Shown here in pieces: positions 18,386 to 27,659 of a DNA stretch of 64,000 nucleotides. Location: positions 310,001-374,000 of the forward strand of contig NC_014550.1 in assembly GCF_000197735.1 (NCBI RefSeq), given 5' to 3'. The notes beneath the pieces were generated by a model, which saw only the letters and a program-made list of their open reading frames with translations, was not told the DNA's origin and did not search any database. The DNA is from Glutamicibacter arilaitensis Re117 (GTDB lineage Bacteria; Actinomycetota; Actinomycetes; Actinomycetales; Micrococcaceae). The translations under genes were made by a program, and so were the position numbers. The first letter of the stretch is position 1, and every line of letters starts with the position of its first letter.

Positions 18386-18864
18386 GCCGGCAGTTGCTGG
18401 CTGGCCATCGCCGACTGCTGGCGAGCCCCCGGAACTGCAACGGTAGCCGCTGGGCACCGGAATCCGGGTGATGGTGCCGCGGGCTGCGGAACGGCGGGCA
18501 TTCCGGAGCCTTGATGATTGATTTCTTCTGGATCGAGCCTGGCGTCGCTGTCTTTGTGCGGTCCGCGAACCCTTGGGCGCCTGAGCAAGAAGCCAGCTAG
18601 GTGCTCTCAGCGTCAAAGGGAGGCGGGCCGGAACGCGCTGGCAGTGGCGATGCACGAGGCGGCGTGGGCTTTCTCGAAGTGGCAGAATCCACGAGAAGCC
18701 GAGCTGGCTGATCGGATGCCGGACGCGGGGTTTCCGGTGAGCCTCCATCAGTATCCAACTCAAGGTGCCGGGCCCAGCTTAAACACCGGACTCCGCGCTA
18801 CCCGAATCGAGAAATCCGGGTGGCGCGGAGCCAGGCTGACGACGGACCATCGGTCCTAGGGGCG
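18386..18864. other. 479-bp intergenic region with a 14-bp hairpin
   Basis: No convincing gene between ferrochelatase and the citrate transporter. Open frames here have no recognisable product and no ribosome-binding site. One structure stands out: the 14-bp stem at 18791-18804/18817-18830. A smaller GGACC-ATC-GGTCC hairpin follows at about 18844-18857. The sequence is GC-rich and could be a decayed gene, but I cannot identify the ancestor. Confidence 0.5.
18791..18830 (-). terminator. Terminator-like hairpin downstream of citMHS
   Basis: A 14-bp inverted repeat with one G-U pair (arms 18791-18804 and 18817-18830) lies 35 bp past the citrate transporter stop codon. It is not followed by a clear T-run. 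Probably ends the minus-strand transcript, possibly also the ferrochelatase transcript. Confidence 0.5.
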
Positions 18865-20289
18865 TTAGCCCATGTGGATGACACCGAGGAGCATGCCTGA
18901 AGCAAGCATGACCAAGGAGACCACCAACGCACGCCACAGCACCTTCTTGTGGTGATCGCCCAAGTCCACACGAGAGAGCGACACCAGCAACAAGATGGCC
19001 GGAACGAGCGGAGACTGCATGTGCACCGGCTGTCCGGTGATGGAGGCGCGCGCCATATCCACCGCTGGAACACCGAAGTGCGCGCCGGCTTCGGCGAGAA
19101 CTGGCAAGACACCGAAATAGAAGGCATCGTTGCTCATGAGGAAGGTGGCCGGGATGGAGATCAGCCCGGTGAGCACCGCCATGTACGGGCCCATGGAGGT
19201 CGGGATGACATCCACAAGCCACTGGCTCATCGCATCGACCATGCCGGTGCCGGAAAGTACGCCGGTCAAAACCGCTGCACCGAGCACCATGGAGACCACG
19301 GCGATGATTTCGCTGGAATGCGCGGCAATCATCTTCACCTGGTCGGAGACCTTGGGGAAGTTGACGACCAAGGCGATCGCCGTGCCGACCATGAACAGGT
19401 AGGACAGCGGCATGACATCGACCACCAGCAGCACCATGATGGCGACAGTCAACGCAAGGTTGAAGTAGAAAGTTTTGGGACGCAGGGTCTCGCGATCCGG
19501 ATCCAGCACGGTGCCGTCCATGGTGGAGAACTCGGTGCCATCGCCCTTGCGGGCTACGGATTCCAGAACTGCCAGGTTGCCCCCGGCAGGGGAGGTGCCG
19601 CCCGGAGCCTTGCCTCCGGTTGGGGCGGCTACGTTGCCGCCGCCGAGCTCGGTGCCCCAGATTTCCGGACGCTCGCGCTGCAGGCGACGGCGCTCGGAAA
19701 CACCCATCTGCCATGCGAATAGGGCAATGACGACGAGGGCAATACCCAGCGAAGGCAGCATCGGCACGAAAATTTCCGAAGCGTCCACACCCAGTGCCGC
19801 GGCGGCGCGGGCCGTTGGGCCGCCCCAGGGAACGATGTTCAGAGTGCCGTTGGTGAGGCCGGCGACACAGGTCAGGACCACTGGGCTCATGCCCAGGCGC
19901 TGGTAGATCGGCAGCATGGCGGCGGTGACCACGATGAAGGTGGTGGAACCATCGCCATCCAGGGAGATGACCGCGGTGAGCAGCGAGGTGCCCATGACGA
20001 CCTTGGCCGGGTCGTTGCCAACCAGTTTCTGGATGCCGGAGACCAGGCGGTCGAACAGGCCGACATCGATCATGATGCCGAAGTACATGATCGCGAACAT
20101 CAGCAGGGCCGCGGTGCCGGACATGTCCTTGACTGCGTCTATGACCATATCGCCCAGGCCGAATCCGGCACCGGCGAACAAGCCGAAGATGGTCGGTACC
20201 AGAATCAATGCCAGCAGGGGCGTCATGCGCTTTGTCATGATCAGCACCATGAAGGTGGCGACCATGAGGAATCCGAGTGCAACAAGCAT
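18865..20289 (-). CDS. CitMHS-family divalent-metal-citrate:H+ symporter
   Basis: A 474-residue polytopic membrane transporter importing citrate complexed with Mg2+ or Ca2+. It begins with MLVALGFLMVATFMVLIMTKRMTPLLALILVP, contains LDGDGSTTFIVVTAAMLPIYQRLG and NIVPWGGPTARAAAALG, both family signatures, and ends with a hydrophobic helix. A glycine-rich cytoplasmic loop sits near residues 205-245. The start at 20289 is set by a GGAGG eight bases before the ATG; upstream codons (to 20376) lack transporter character. It is divergent from the CitA/CitB-type two-component genes, the usual arrangement for citrate-induced uptake. Confidence 0.92.
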   Translation of the reverse strand: MLVALGFLMVATFMVLIMTKRMTPLLALILVPTIFGLFAGAGFGLGDMVIDAVKDMSGTAALLMFAIMYFGIMIDVGLFDRLVSGIQKLVGNDPAKVVMGTSLLTAVISLDGDGSTTFIVVTAAMLPIYQRLGMSPVVLTCVAGLTNGTLNIVPWGGPTARAAAALGVDASEIFVPMLPSLGIALVVIALFAWQMGVSERRRLQRERPEIWGTELGGGNVAAPTGGKAPGGTSPAGGNLAVLESVARKGDGTEFSTMDGTVLDPDRETLRPKTFYFNLALTVAIMVLLVVDVMPLSYLFMVGTAIALVVNFPKVSDQVKMIAAHSSEIIAVVSMVLGAAVLTGVLSGTGMVDAMSQWLVDVIPTSMGPYMAVLTGLISIPATFLMSNDAFYFGVLPVLAEAGAHFGVPAVDMARASITGQPVHMQSPLVPAILLLVSLSRVDLGDHHKKVLWRALVVSLVMLASGMLLGVIHMG

Positions 20290-20418
20290 TGACCCGACCT
20301 CCATTTCAGTGTGAGTGAGTCCTTTGGCCCCGCAAGCCGGGCGAGGCACTAATCCAAGGTACGTGGCGGTGCTCACGTTGCGCGTCTTGTGCTTATTGTT
20401 GAACGGTTAAGTTCTTTG

Positions 20419-20460
20419 CCATCTTTTTGCTCATTAAACTCACGAGTGCGGAAAAGATGG
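20419..20460. promoter_or_regulatory. Inverted repeat in the citMHS/kinase divergent promoter
   Basis: CCATCTTTT (20419-20427) and AAAAGATGG (20452-20460) form a perfect 9-bp inverted repeat separated by 24 bp in the intergenic space between the divergent transporter and sensor-kinase genes. It ends just before the TATGCT hexamer ahead of the kinase. It could be a response-regulator operator; no direct evidence. Confidence 0.4.
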
Positions 20461-20476
20461 GTTTATGCTGGGTGGC

Positions 20477-22172
20477 ATGTTCCGTTCTGGCGCCGGTACC
20501 CGGCATTTCGCCTCCCGCATCATGCGACTGCAATTCCTGGTCGTAGGTGTCTTGATTGTCCTGGTTACCGCAGGAACGCTTTTCGCCAGCTATGACCGGG
20601 TGTATTCGAAAGCGGAAGACACTTCGCTGACCATCGCCCGCACCGTGGCGGTACTGCCGGAAGTCGTTGAGCAGGTTTCACGCTATGCCCAGCAGGACAA
20701 GCTGGATCCGCAAGCGCTCGCCGAGGGGGGAGCTGCAACGTCTCGCTGACGCTGTCATCGGGCAGGAGCAAGCCTATTTCGTGGTGATTACCGAAGACCG
20801 CGGACTGCGCTTGAGCCATCCGAACCCGGAAGAACTGGGCAAGATGGTATCCACCGACCCGGTCGCCTTGGAAGGTATCGAAGCGGTCTCGCGGGAACAC
20901 GGAACTCTTGGGGAATCAGTCCGCGCCAAGGTCCCGATCTACAGCAACGCGGGCGCCGTTGTCGGTGAAGTTTCCGTGGGCGTGACCACTGACTCCTTGA
21001 CCGGGGCACTGCTTGGATCCTTCGCCTGGATCGTATTGTTCGCGGCGCTCTCCGCGGCCCTGGCGGTGTTCGCCGGACGAGTGACCGTACGCCGCTTGAA
21101 ACGCCAGACATTAGGACTGGAACCGAACGAAATCGCCCAGCTAGTCAGGGATCAGCAGGCAGTGCTCTACGGCGTCACCGAAGGGGTCATGGGCATTGGC
21201 GCAGACAAGCGGATTACCGTGCGCAACAAGGCCGCCAGGCAGTTGCTGGGGCTGCCGCACCGCACCGAATTGGAAGACGTGGTGGGCCGCCACTTCGAAT
21301 CCGCTGGCTTGGATCACCGGCTGGTCAAGGCGATCAAGGAATGCGACCCGGCACCTGTCCGTTTCAGTGCAAATGGCCACTCGCTCATTGCCCGCGTGAC
21401 CAAGGTCGACCGTGATGGGGTGGATCTCGGGCTGGTCGTGCTGCTGCATGATGTCACCACCTTGGAAGCGCTGGGTACCAAGCTCGACGCGGTCCAGGAC
21501 ATGGCCGACGCGCTGCGCGCGCAACGCCATGAATTCGCCAACCGCATGCATGCGGTCCTCGGGCTGATCAACCTGGGCAAGATTGAACAGGCTGAAGACT
21601 ACCTGCGCGAGGTGACGGAAGCCGGGCCGAAGATCGCCCAGGTTCCAGGGCTGGAGGCCATCCATGACGCTTACCTCGCGGCATTCATTTCGGCGAAAGC
21701 GGTGCGCGCCCACGAGCAGGGCATCGAGCTGCGGGTGTCTGGGCAGTCCATGCTTTTCGGCCATATTGCCTCGGCGCACGATGCCCAGGATGCCACTGCA
21801 GTTCTGGGCAATCTACTGGATAACGCCTTCACCGCGGCTCTTCGCACGGATGCAGAACCCTGGGTGGAAATAGACTTGCTGTCCGAGGGGAACACCTTGC
21901 ACATTGCCGTGGCAGATTCAGGACCTGGCATCACCACTGACGAGGATATCTTCGCGCGGGACGTCAGTACCGGATCCCACCTGGGCAATGAGCATGGACA
22001 AGGCGTAGGGCTGCCGCTGATCAAACGGCTGGCCCAAGCCCGCAGCGGGGATGTCTGGATCGCTGACCGCGGCTCGGGCGGAGCCGGGGCAGTTATTGCA
22101 GCCAGGCTTCCCGCCGTGCTGGTAGAGCCAGCCATTTCAGAGAACGACCACAGTGAAGGAGCGCAACTTTGA
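20477..22172 (+). pseudogene. CitA/DcuS-type sensor histidine kinase, frame broken in a G-run
   Basis: A citrate/dicarboxylate sensor kinase, but the reading frame changes at the six-G run 20725-20730. Upstream codons end ...DPQALAEGG and then leave frame; removing one G gives ...ALAEGELQRLADAVIGQ, continuous with the rest (564 residues). Domains: helix 1 (LQFLVVGVLIVLVTAGTLFAS), an extracytoplasmic sCache domain, helix 2 (SFAWIVLFAALSAALAVFAG), a PAS domain, the RHEFANRMHAVLGLI phosphoacceptor region, and ATPase boxes GNLLDNAFTAAL, DSGPGI and GQGVGLPLIKRL. All catalytic parts are intact apart from the shift, so a sequencing error, recent mutation or phase-variable G-tract are all possible. 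TATGCT seven bases before the ATG at 20477 suggests a leaderless mRNA. Confidence 0.88.
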
Positions 22173-22840
22173 ACGAGAACAGCAGCGGAAACTATCGGGT
22201 GCTGATCGTTGACGACGACTTCCGGGTCGGTGAACTGCATGCGGACATGGTCAATGCCATCCCCGGGTTCCATGCTTTGGAACCTGTGCAGGATCCGCGC
22301 GTGATCCCCAAACTGGTGCAGAGCTTGAAACCCGATTTGGTCCTGCTGGACCTCTACCTGCCGCATGTGAGTGGAATCGAGCTTCTCAGAGAACTCGATG
22401 TCGATGCGATCATGATCTCCGCGGCGATCGAACCGAAGAACATCGATAAGGCGCTGCGCTCAGGCGCGCTGGCCTTCATCATCAAGCCTTTCGACGCCAA
22501 GACCTTGGCTTCCAAGCTCAAAGGCTGGGCGCGCTACCGCCGCCAATTGGCAGGGACCGGGGAATTCAACCAGCAGGGCGTAGACAGGTTGTACCGGTCG
22601 CTCCAAGGTGGAGAGGAAACCAATGCGTCAGTGGGTGCCGCCCCGACCGAACAAGCAGTGCTTTCATGCGTGAAAGAATCTGCCGAACCGATGAGCGTTG
22701 CCGAAGTTGCAGAAGCCGTCGGTGTTGCCCGTGCGACAGCACAACGCTATTTGGCAGCACTCGTGGCCAACGAATCCTTGGAGCTGCAGCTTGGATACGG
22801 AACCCGCGGCCGACCTGAGCATCGGTACGTGGCGAGTTAG
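22169..22840 (+). CDS. CitB/DcuR-type response regulator
   Basis: A 223-residue response regulator paired with the kinase immediately upstream. Receiver domain: VLIVDDDFRV acidic pocket and the phospho-accepting Asp61 in VLLDLYLP, then SGAL..IIKPF with the conserved Lys. The C-terminal output is the CitB-type HTH (MSVAEVAEAVGVARATAQRYLAALV) rather than LuxR or OmpR. The start is TTG at 22169, whose bases overlap the kinase TGA; GAAGGAG lies seven bases upstream. Together with the divergent transporter it forms a citrate-sensing and uptake module. If the kinase really is frameshifted, this regulator may lack its cognate input. Confidence 0.92.
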   Translation: MNENSSGNYRVLIVDDDFRVGELHADMVNAIPGFHALEPVQDPRVIPKLVQSLKPDLVLLDLYLPHVSGIELLRELDVDAIMISAAIEPKNIDKALRSGALAFIIKPFDAKTLASKLKGWARYRRQLAGTGEFNQQGVDRLYRSLQGGEETNASVGAAPTEQAVLSCVKESAEPMSVAEVAEAVGVARATAQRYLAALVANESLELQLGYGTRGRPEHRYVAS

Positions 22841-22852
22841 CGCGATGGCATC

Positions 22853-23608
22853 CTACGTGGCGTCCCAGACCCCGCGGTAGAACGCGATTTTCCGTTCATC
22901 CGGTTCGGTGCAGTAGCCGGCGTAGACGTACTGTTCGAAACCAGGCCCGTAGTTCCACTCGGTGCTCCACGCGGCAATTGCCAGATCTGCCCAGCGGTCT
23001 GCGAGTCCCAGCTTGCCCATATCCACATGCGCGCTCAAAGCATGGTCGTCGGTGATGATCGTGTTTGGCAAGCACGCATCGCCATGGCACACCACAAGAT
23101 CCAGTTCCGGGGCCTCGGCGAGCAATTCAGCCCGCTGCCCAGCTGGAAGGTGATGAATACGGGATTCCAGGTCCCAGTCGAAAGGGCATGCTCCAACGGG
23201 CAAAGCATCGTGCATTTGCCGCAGTCCCTGGCCGACAGCGCGGGCTGAGCGTGCAGGGTCGCTTTTGCCCAGGCTGCTGGCTGCACTGTGCCCGTGCAAT
23301 GCAGCGGTGACGAGCAGCTGGCCGTCAGCGTGGTCCTCGCAGGAGAGTACTTCCGGGACCCGAATGAATTCTCCTGCCCAGCTCATGCGCTGGGCTTCAG
23401 CCGTCAGATCGCACTCTTCTTCGGGAGGGCATCCCGGCGACCACTTGGCGAAGCGCGTCCGCTCGCCATTTCCGATGCGGTAAGTGACTCCGCCAAGAGC
23501 GTTCTGCCATATACCCTCGATTTCTTCAGGACCAGCTGCAGCGCGCACCGCCGGGGGAATAGGATGATCCGCCGGTGGCGGGCCGGAAATCACTCGTGTT
23601 GAACCCAT
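22853..23608 (-). CDS. Aminoglycoside 3'-phosphotransferase-like kinase (APH family)
   Basis: A 251-residue small-molecule kinase of the APH(3') group. The catalytic loop VVCHGDACLPNTII (HGDxxxxN, residues 175-182) and the metal-binding DxG in HVDMGKLGLADRWADLAIA (Asp196, Gly198) are intact. The N-lobe has TYRIGNG and a FAKWSP lysine. The C-terminal ERKIAFYRGVWD resembles the usual APH(3') ending but stops slightly early. Such genes phosphorylate aminoglycosides such as kanamycin; a chromosomal relative in a soil or cheese actinobacterium could be intrinsic, or use another substrate. No mobile element flanks it. It is convergent with the citB-type gene, 12 bp apart. Confidence 0.85.
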   Translation of the reverse strand: MGSTRVISGPPPADHPIPPAVRAAAGPEEIEGIWQNALGGVTYRIGNGERTRFAKWSPGCPPEEECDLTAEAQRMSWAGEFIRVPEVLSCEDHADGQLLVTAALHGHSAASSLGKSDPARSARAVGQGLRQMHDALPVGACPFDWDLESRIHHLPAGQRAELLAEAPELDLVVCHGDACLPNTIITDDHALSAHVDMGKLGLADRWADLAIAAWSTEWNYGPGFEQYVYAGYCTEPDERKIAFYRGVWDAT

Positions 23609-23731
23609 TTTCCAAGTCTGCCAGCATTCGGCGTTTCGGTGGCGGGCTGGATGAATCCAAAGCGGCTTGAAAATTCACGCAGGTGTGCTCGCTCGTTCAT
23701 AGCCATTGGATTGCCGTTGCCAACGACACGC

Positions 23732-25339
23732 ATGACTAGTATTTCGCGTCGCAAATTGCTCACCGGTACGCTCGGTGCAAGCGCCCTAACCCTGGTCGGG
23801 CCGACTGGAGCAGCGCTGGCATCCAGCAGCCCCCGTCTAGTGCGTTCCCGACTTGGCCTGACCAGCGGGTTTTCCATGGGTGATGTCTCCACCAGCAATG
23901 CCGTGTTCTGGGCCCGCAGCTCCGGCGAGGGCCGCTTGCGTGCTCAACTGCGCGCGGTAGACGAAACTGGAAATATCATCCGGGGCCGCGGATCATTCGC
24001 CAAGACTTTGCGCGGCGCCTACGCCCGCGAGACCACCGACTTCACTGCAAAGATCAATGCCCAGCATCTGCCTGCCGGGACGCGCTTCGCCGTCAGTATC
24101 GGCTTCGAAGACGAAAACGGAACCCTGGGCGAGATGCAGAACGGCTGGTTCAGCACCGCACCTGCACTGACCGGTCGCCGCAATCAAGATGCCTCCCGGG
24201 CCCAGAGCTTTGTCTGGTCCGGCGATACGGCTGGCCAGGGCTGGGGCATCAATGAAGAAATCGGCAGAATGCGCGCCTACGCGGCCATGCATGCGACAAA
24301 GCCGGATTTCTTCGTGCACAGCGGCGACACGATATATGCCGACGGCCCGATTGCCGGGGAGGTCATGGAACCTGACGGCCAGATTTGGCGCAACCTGGTC
24401 ACCGAAGAAGTCTCCAAGGTGGCCGAAACCCTGGACGAGTACCGCGGCCGGCACCGCTACAACCTGATGGACCACAACGTGCGGGCCATGTATGCCGAAG
24501 TTCCGGTGATTGCCCAGTGGGATGACCACGAAACCCACAACAACTGGTGGCCAGGCGAGGTTATCCAAGATGAGCGCTACACCGTGCGCGATATCAACAC
24601 ATTGGCTGCTCGCGGCCGCCAGGCCTGGCAGGAATACCAGCCGATCGCCGACCCGCGCGCCATGAACGGCGGCACCGGATTCGAGGCTGCCCGCATCTAC
24701 CGCAAAATCTCCCGAGGCCCGGTACTGGACCTCTTCGCGCTGGACATGCGCAGCTACAAGTCGGAGAACACCGCCGGAATGGAAGAGAAGGCCACCGCGA
24801 TCCTCGGCGAGGAACAGCTGAACTGGCTGGTGGACGGGCTGGCCAAGTCCAAGGCCACCTGGAAGGTCATCCTCAACGATCTGCCGCTGGGCATCATTGT
24901 TCCCGATGGCAAGGCCCAGGAATCCATTTCCAATGCAGACCACGGCGCACCACTAGGCCGCGAACTGGAACTGGCGCGATTGCTCAAGGCCATCAAGGAT
25001 CGCGGCATCAAGAATGTGGTCTTCCTGACTGCCGACGTGCACTACTGCGCGGCCCACCACTATTCGCCAGAGCGCGCCGCCTTCCGCGAGTTCAACGAGT
25101 TCTGGGAATTCGTGGCCGGCCCGGTCAACGCCGGTTCCTTCGGGCCAAATGAAATGGATGGCACCTTCGGCCCGAAGGTCGAGTTCTCCAAGGCCGGTAC
25201 CACCAACCAGTCGCCTCGCGATGGCAAGGGGCAGTTCTTCGGCCATGTTGATTTGGACGAGCAGGATCTGTTCACCGTGACTTTGCGCAACGGGCTGGGC
25301 GAAACCGTCTACACCAAGACGCTGGAACCTGCCAAGTAG
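23732..25339 (+). CDS. phoD: Tat-exported PhoD-type alkaline phosphatase
   Basis: A 535-residue secreted phosphodiesterase/alkaline phosphatase. The N-terminus is a twin-arginine signal (SISRRKLLTGTLGASALTLVG, Ala-X-Ala cleavage near residue 30), followed by a PhoD N-terminal beta domain (SGFSMGDVSTSNAVFWAR). The metallophosphoesterase core starts about residue 150: FVWSGDTAGQG, VHSGDTIYADGP, QWDDHETHNNW, and VFLTADVHYCAAHHY supply the Ca/Fe-binding residues. The ATG at 23732 gives the Tat signal its proper start; an upstream frame to 23639 adds 31 unlikely residues. The gene releases phosphate from organic esters and is probably phosphate-regulated, though I see no clear Pho box. Confidence 0.93.
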   Translation: MTSISRRKLLTGTLGASALTLVGPTGAALASSSPRLVRSRLGLTSGFSMGDVSTSNAVFWARSSGEGRLRAQLRAVDETGNIIRGRGSFAKTLRGAYARETTDFTAKINAQHLPAGTRFAVSIGFEDENGTLGEMQNGWFSTAPALTGRRNQDASRAQSFVWSGDTAGQGWGINEEIGRMRAYAAMHATKPDFFVHSGDTIYADGPIAGEVMEPDGQIWRNLVTEEVSKVAETLDEYRGRHRYNLMDHNVRAMYAEVPVIAQWDDHETHNNWWPGEVIQDERYTVRDINTLAARGRQAWQEYQPIADPRAMNGGTGFEAARIYRKISRGPVLDLFALDMRSYKSENTAGMEEKATAILGEEQLNWLVDGLAKSKATWKVILNDLPLGIIVPDGKAQESISNADHGAPLGRELELARLLKAIKDRGIKNVVFLTADVHYCAAHHYSPERAAFREFNEFWEFVAGPVNAGSFGPNEMDGTFGPKVEFSKAGTTNQSPRDGKGQFFGHVDLDEQDLFTVTLRNGLGETVYTKTLEPAK

Positions 25340-25347
25340 CTGATTAA

Positions 25348-25393
25348 GCGAAGAACGCCTGCGGAACTGAAAAATTCCGCAGGCGTTCTTCGC
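25348..25393. terminator. Strong bidirectional terminator between phoD and lysC
   Basis: A 19-bp perfect inverted repeat (25348-25366 and 25375-25393) with an A-rich 8-base loop lies between convergent stop codons. The stem is among the strongest in the window. Serves phoD on the plus strand and lysC on the minus strand. Confidence 0.85.
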
Positions 25394-25409
25394 TATGTCT
25401 TGCTGCCGG

Positions 25410-26696
25410 CTAGCGGCCGGTGCCGCCGTAGACGGTGGCTTCCACATCGGTATCCAGATCAAACGCGGTGTGGATGGCGCGCACTGCGTCGTTGAGCTTG
25501 TCAGCGTCGGTGACCACGGAGATGCGGATCTCGGAAGTGGAAATCATGTCCACGTTAACGCCTGCGCGGTGCAGCGCTTCGAAGAAGGTGAAGGACACCC
25601 CTGGGTTCGAGCGCATGCCAGCGCCGATCAGCGAGAGCTTGCCAACCTCGTCGTTATGCTCGATATCCTCGAAGCCAATTTCCGGCTTGGCGGTGTTCAG
25701 CGCTTCAAGCACATGCTTGGTTTCGGTCATCGGCAGCGTGAAGGAGATGTCGGTGGCACCCGAACCGCGGGTCGAGATGTTCTGCACGATCATGTCGATG
25801 TTGGCCTGCGCCGCGGCGATGACACCGAAGATCTGTGCTGCCTTGCCCGGGATATCAGGCACGCCAATGATGGTGACTTTGGCTTCGGAGTGGTCGTGGG
25901 CGACACCTGAGATGATTGGCTGTTCCAAGGGTTCTCCCTCTTGAATTTTGATTTTGTCTTCGGGATCCGGGAGCACCCAGGTGCCCTCGTTGGTGCTGAA
26001 TGAAGAGCGCACATGCAGTGGCACGCCGAAACGGCGGGCGTATTCCACACAACGCAGATGCAAGATCTTTGAGCCACTGGCGGCCATTTCCAGCATTTCT
26101 TCGCTGGTGATCGTCTCGATCTTTTTGGCCGAGTGCACTACGCGCGGATCAGCGGTGTAGATGCCGTCCACGTCGGTGTAGATTTCGCAGACATCGGCGC
26201 CTAGGGCTGCGGCCAGCGCCACTGCGGTGGTGTCAGAGCCGCCACGACCCATGGTGGTGATGTTTTTGGATTCCTTGCTCATGCCCTGGAAACCGGCGAC
26301 GATCGCGATGAAGCCGCGGTCGATGGCACGGCGTACCCGCTGCGGCGAGACCTCCATGATGCGTGCCTTGCCATGGGTGGAATCGGTGATCAAACCGGCC
26401 TGCGAGCCGGTGAAAGAAGCAGCTTGCTCACCGAACTGGTTGATTGCCATCGCAAGCAACGACATCGAGATGCGTTCACCAGCGGAGAGCAGCATGTCCA
26501 TCTCGCGTGCTGGAGCTTCATCAGTGAGCTGGCCAGCCAGATCGAGCAGGTCATCGGTGGTATCGCCCATTGCCGAAACAACGACGACGACGTCATGGCC
26601 CTTGGATTTAGTATCAATAATTCGACGCGCTACACGCTTGATGCCTTCGGCATCTGAAACGGAAGAACCGCCAAATTTTTGAACAATTAGGCCCAT
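25410..26696 (-). CDS. lysC: Aspartate kinase
   Basis: A 428-residue aspartokinase phosphorylating aspartate, the first step to lysine, threonine and methionine. The kinase domain begins VQKFGGSSVSDAEGIKRVA and has the FxGxxxx-type GRGGSDTTAVALAAALG segment. Two ACT regulatory domains follow (from about residue 265; VTIIGVPDIPGKAAQIFGVIAAA and SLIGAGMRSNPGVSFTFFEALHRAGVNVDMISTS), the sites of lysine/threonine feedback. I chose the ATG at 26696, nine bases after GGTGGAG, over GTG at 26702. In actinobacteria lysC often has an internal start giving a beta subunit and is followed by asd; asd is not downstream here. Confidence 0.95.
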   Translation of the reverse strand: MGLIVQKFGGSSVSDAEGIKRVARRIIDTKSKGHDVVVVVSAMGDTTDDLLDLAGQLTDEAPAREMDMLLSAGERISMSLLAMAINQFGEQAASFTGSQAGLITDSTHGKARIMEVSPQRVRRAIDRGFIAIVAGFQGMSKESKNITTMGRGGSDTTAVALAAALGADVCEIYTDVDGIYTADPRVVHSAKKIETITSEEMLEMAASGSKILHLRCVEYARRFGVPLHVRSSFSTNEGTWVLPDPEDKIKIQEGEPLEQPIISGVAHDHSEAKVTIIGVPDIPGKAAQIFGVIAAAQANIDMIVQNISTRGSGATDISFTLPMTETKHVLEALNTAKPEIGFEDIEHNDEVGKLSLIGAGMRSNPGVSFTFFEALHRAGVNVDMISTSEIRISVVTDADKLNDAVRAIHTAFDLDTDVEATVYGGTGR

Positions 26697-26877
26697 GGGC
26701 ACTCACTCCACCTGTTGAAAGCTGTGCCTCGCCGCCGGTGGTTTTTTAAAGAACTTGGGCGCGAGACATCTACCAGATAAATATTGTGACAGCTACGGGG
26801 CGACATGTCCTAGTTGGGGCGGTAACCATTGGTCATATTGCCTAGGAACCTCAGTGCGAGTTGTTGAAAAACACTGG

Positions 26878-27429
26878 CTATCCCTTGAATTCAGCCAAAA
26901 TTTGTCGCCAAAAGCTCTTCCACTCAGACACCTGCTCAGGTGTTTCAGCCTTAGTGATGTTTATGGCTACCGAGGATTTTTCACCCTTGAGCCCAATGTC
27001 TACCTGTGCCTTGGTGCCATCGCTGAAATCAGCTCGCCAATAGCGCCATCGCTCTGAGCCGCTGGTGCGTGCAGGTTCGGAAAGTTTATGGCCGTTGAAC
27101 TCGTTGCGCCCTTGGACGCAGACGACCCAGCGTTCCAATGCCGTATCCAGATCAGCATCGATGGTGCTGCTTACCGAACCTTGGAAGGTGCCGTCTTGGG
27201 CTTGGCCGGGTAGGCGTCTGCTGATTTGCTGCTCATAGGCCACAGCCACGGATTGAGCCCACCAGCCTGGATTATCGACAGCTGGGGGAATGTGGGTGAA
27301 AGCCAGTTCGGCTATTTGCTTATGCGTAAGTTTGTCGGCTCCGCCGGCGCGCAGTTTGGAGCACCACTGGTCCCACTCGATGCCGGTGGCTTTGGCGATG
27401 GCTGCGAGGTTGCTGCTTTTGATTGCCAT
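26878..27429 (-). CDS. DUF4287-domain protein
   Basis: A 183-residue conserved protein. Residues about 10-75 (AKATGIEWDQWCSKLRAGGADKLTHKQIAELAFTHI....GWWAQSVAVAYEQ) match the DUF4287 pattern; the C-terminal part (WRYWRADFSDGTKAQVDIGLKG) resembles an SRPBCC/AHSA1-like fold. No catalytic motif is visible; the usual database function is unknown. TAGACT ends six bases before the ATG with no Shine-Dalgarno, so it probably has its own leaderless promoter despite lying only 20 bp downstream of the small gene 27450-27659, which shares a related domain. Confidence 0.7.
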   Translation of the reverse strand: MAIKSSNLAAIAKATGIEWDQWCSKLRAGGADKLTHKQIAELAFTHIPPAVDNPGWWAQSVAVAYEQQISRRLPGQAQDGTFQGSVSSTIDADLDTALERWVVCVQGRNEFNGHKLSEPARTSGSERWRYWRADFSDGTKAQVDIGLKGEKSSVAINITKAETPEQVSEWKSFWRQILAEFKG

Positions 27430-27449
27430 GAGGACAGTCTAGGACGGGT

Positions 27450-27659
27450 TTAGAACTGCCGGTACTCCGAAGCGATGCGCCGGGCCCAGAGGAGCCTGCC
27501 GCATTCTTGCTGGTCCTGCATCAGCGGAAGCAGCATCTGAACCCGTTCGTTCTGCTTCATGCCGCGCAGGCCGGCGGCATCCATGATGCCTGCCCATTCC
27601 TCCATGCTTGACCCAGTGTGGTTTTCGATTTTCTCGGCTCTGCTCAGTGATTCGCTCAT
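27450..27659 (-). CDS. Small DUF4287-like protein
   Basis: A 69-residue protein. Its central part, ENHTGSSMEEWAGIMDAAGLRGMKQNERVQML, has the same layout as the first half of the neighbouring DUF4287 protein (TG-x-WxxW-x-x-x-L/M..AAG), followed by CGRLLWARRIASEYRQF. TAGGTT ends seven bases before the ATG at 27659, so it may be leaderless. A longer in-frame extension to 27773 has no support. Function unknown; the pair of related small proteins may have arisen by duplication. Confidence 0.6.
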   Translation of the reverse strand: MSESLSRAEKIENHTGSSMEEWAGIMDAAGLRGMKQNERVQMLLPLMQDQQECGRLLWARRIASEYRQF

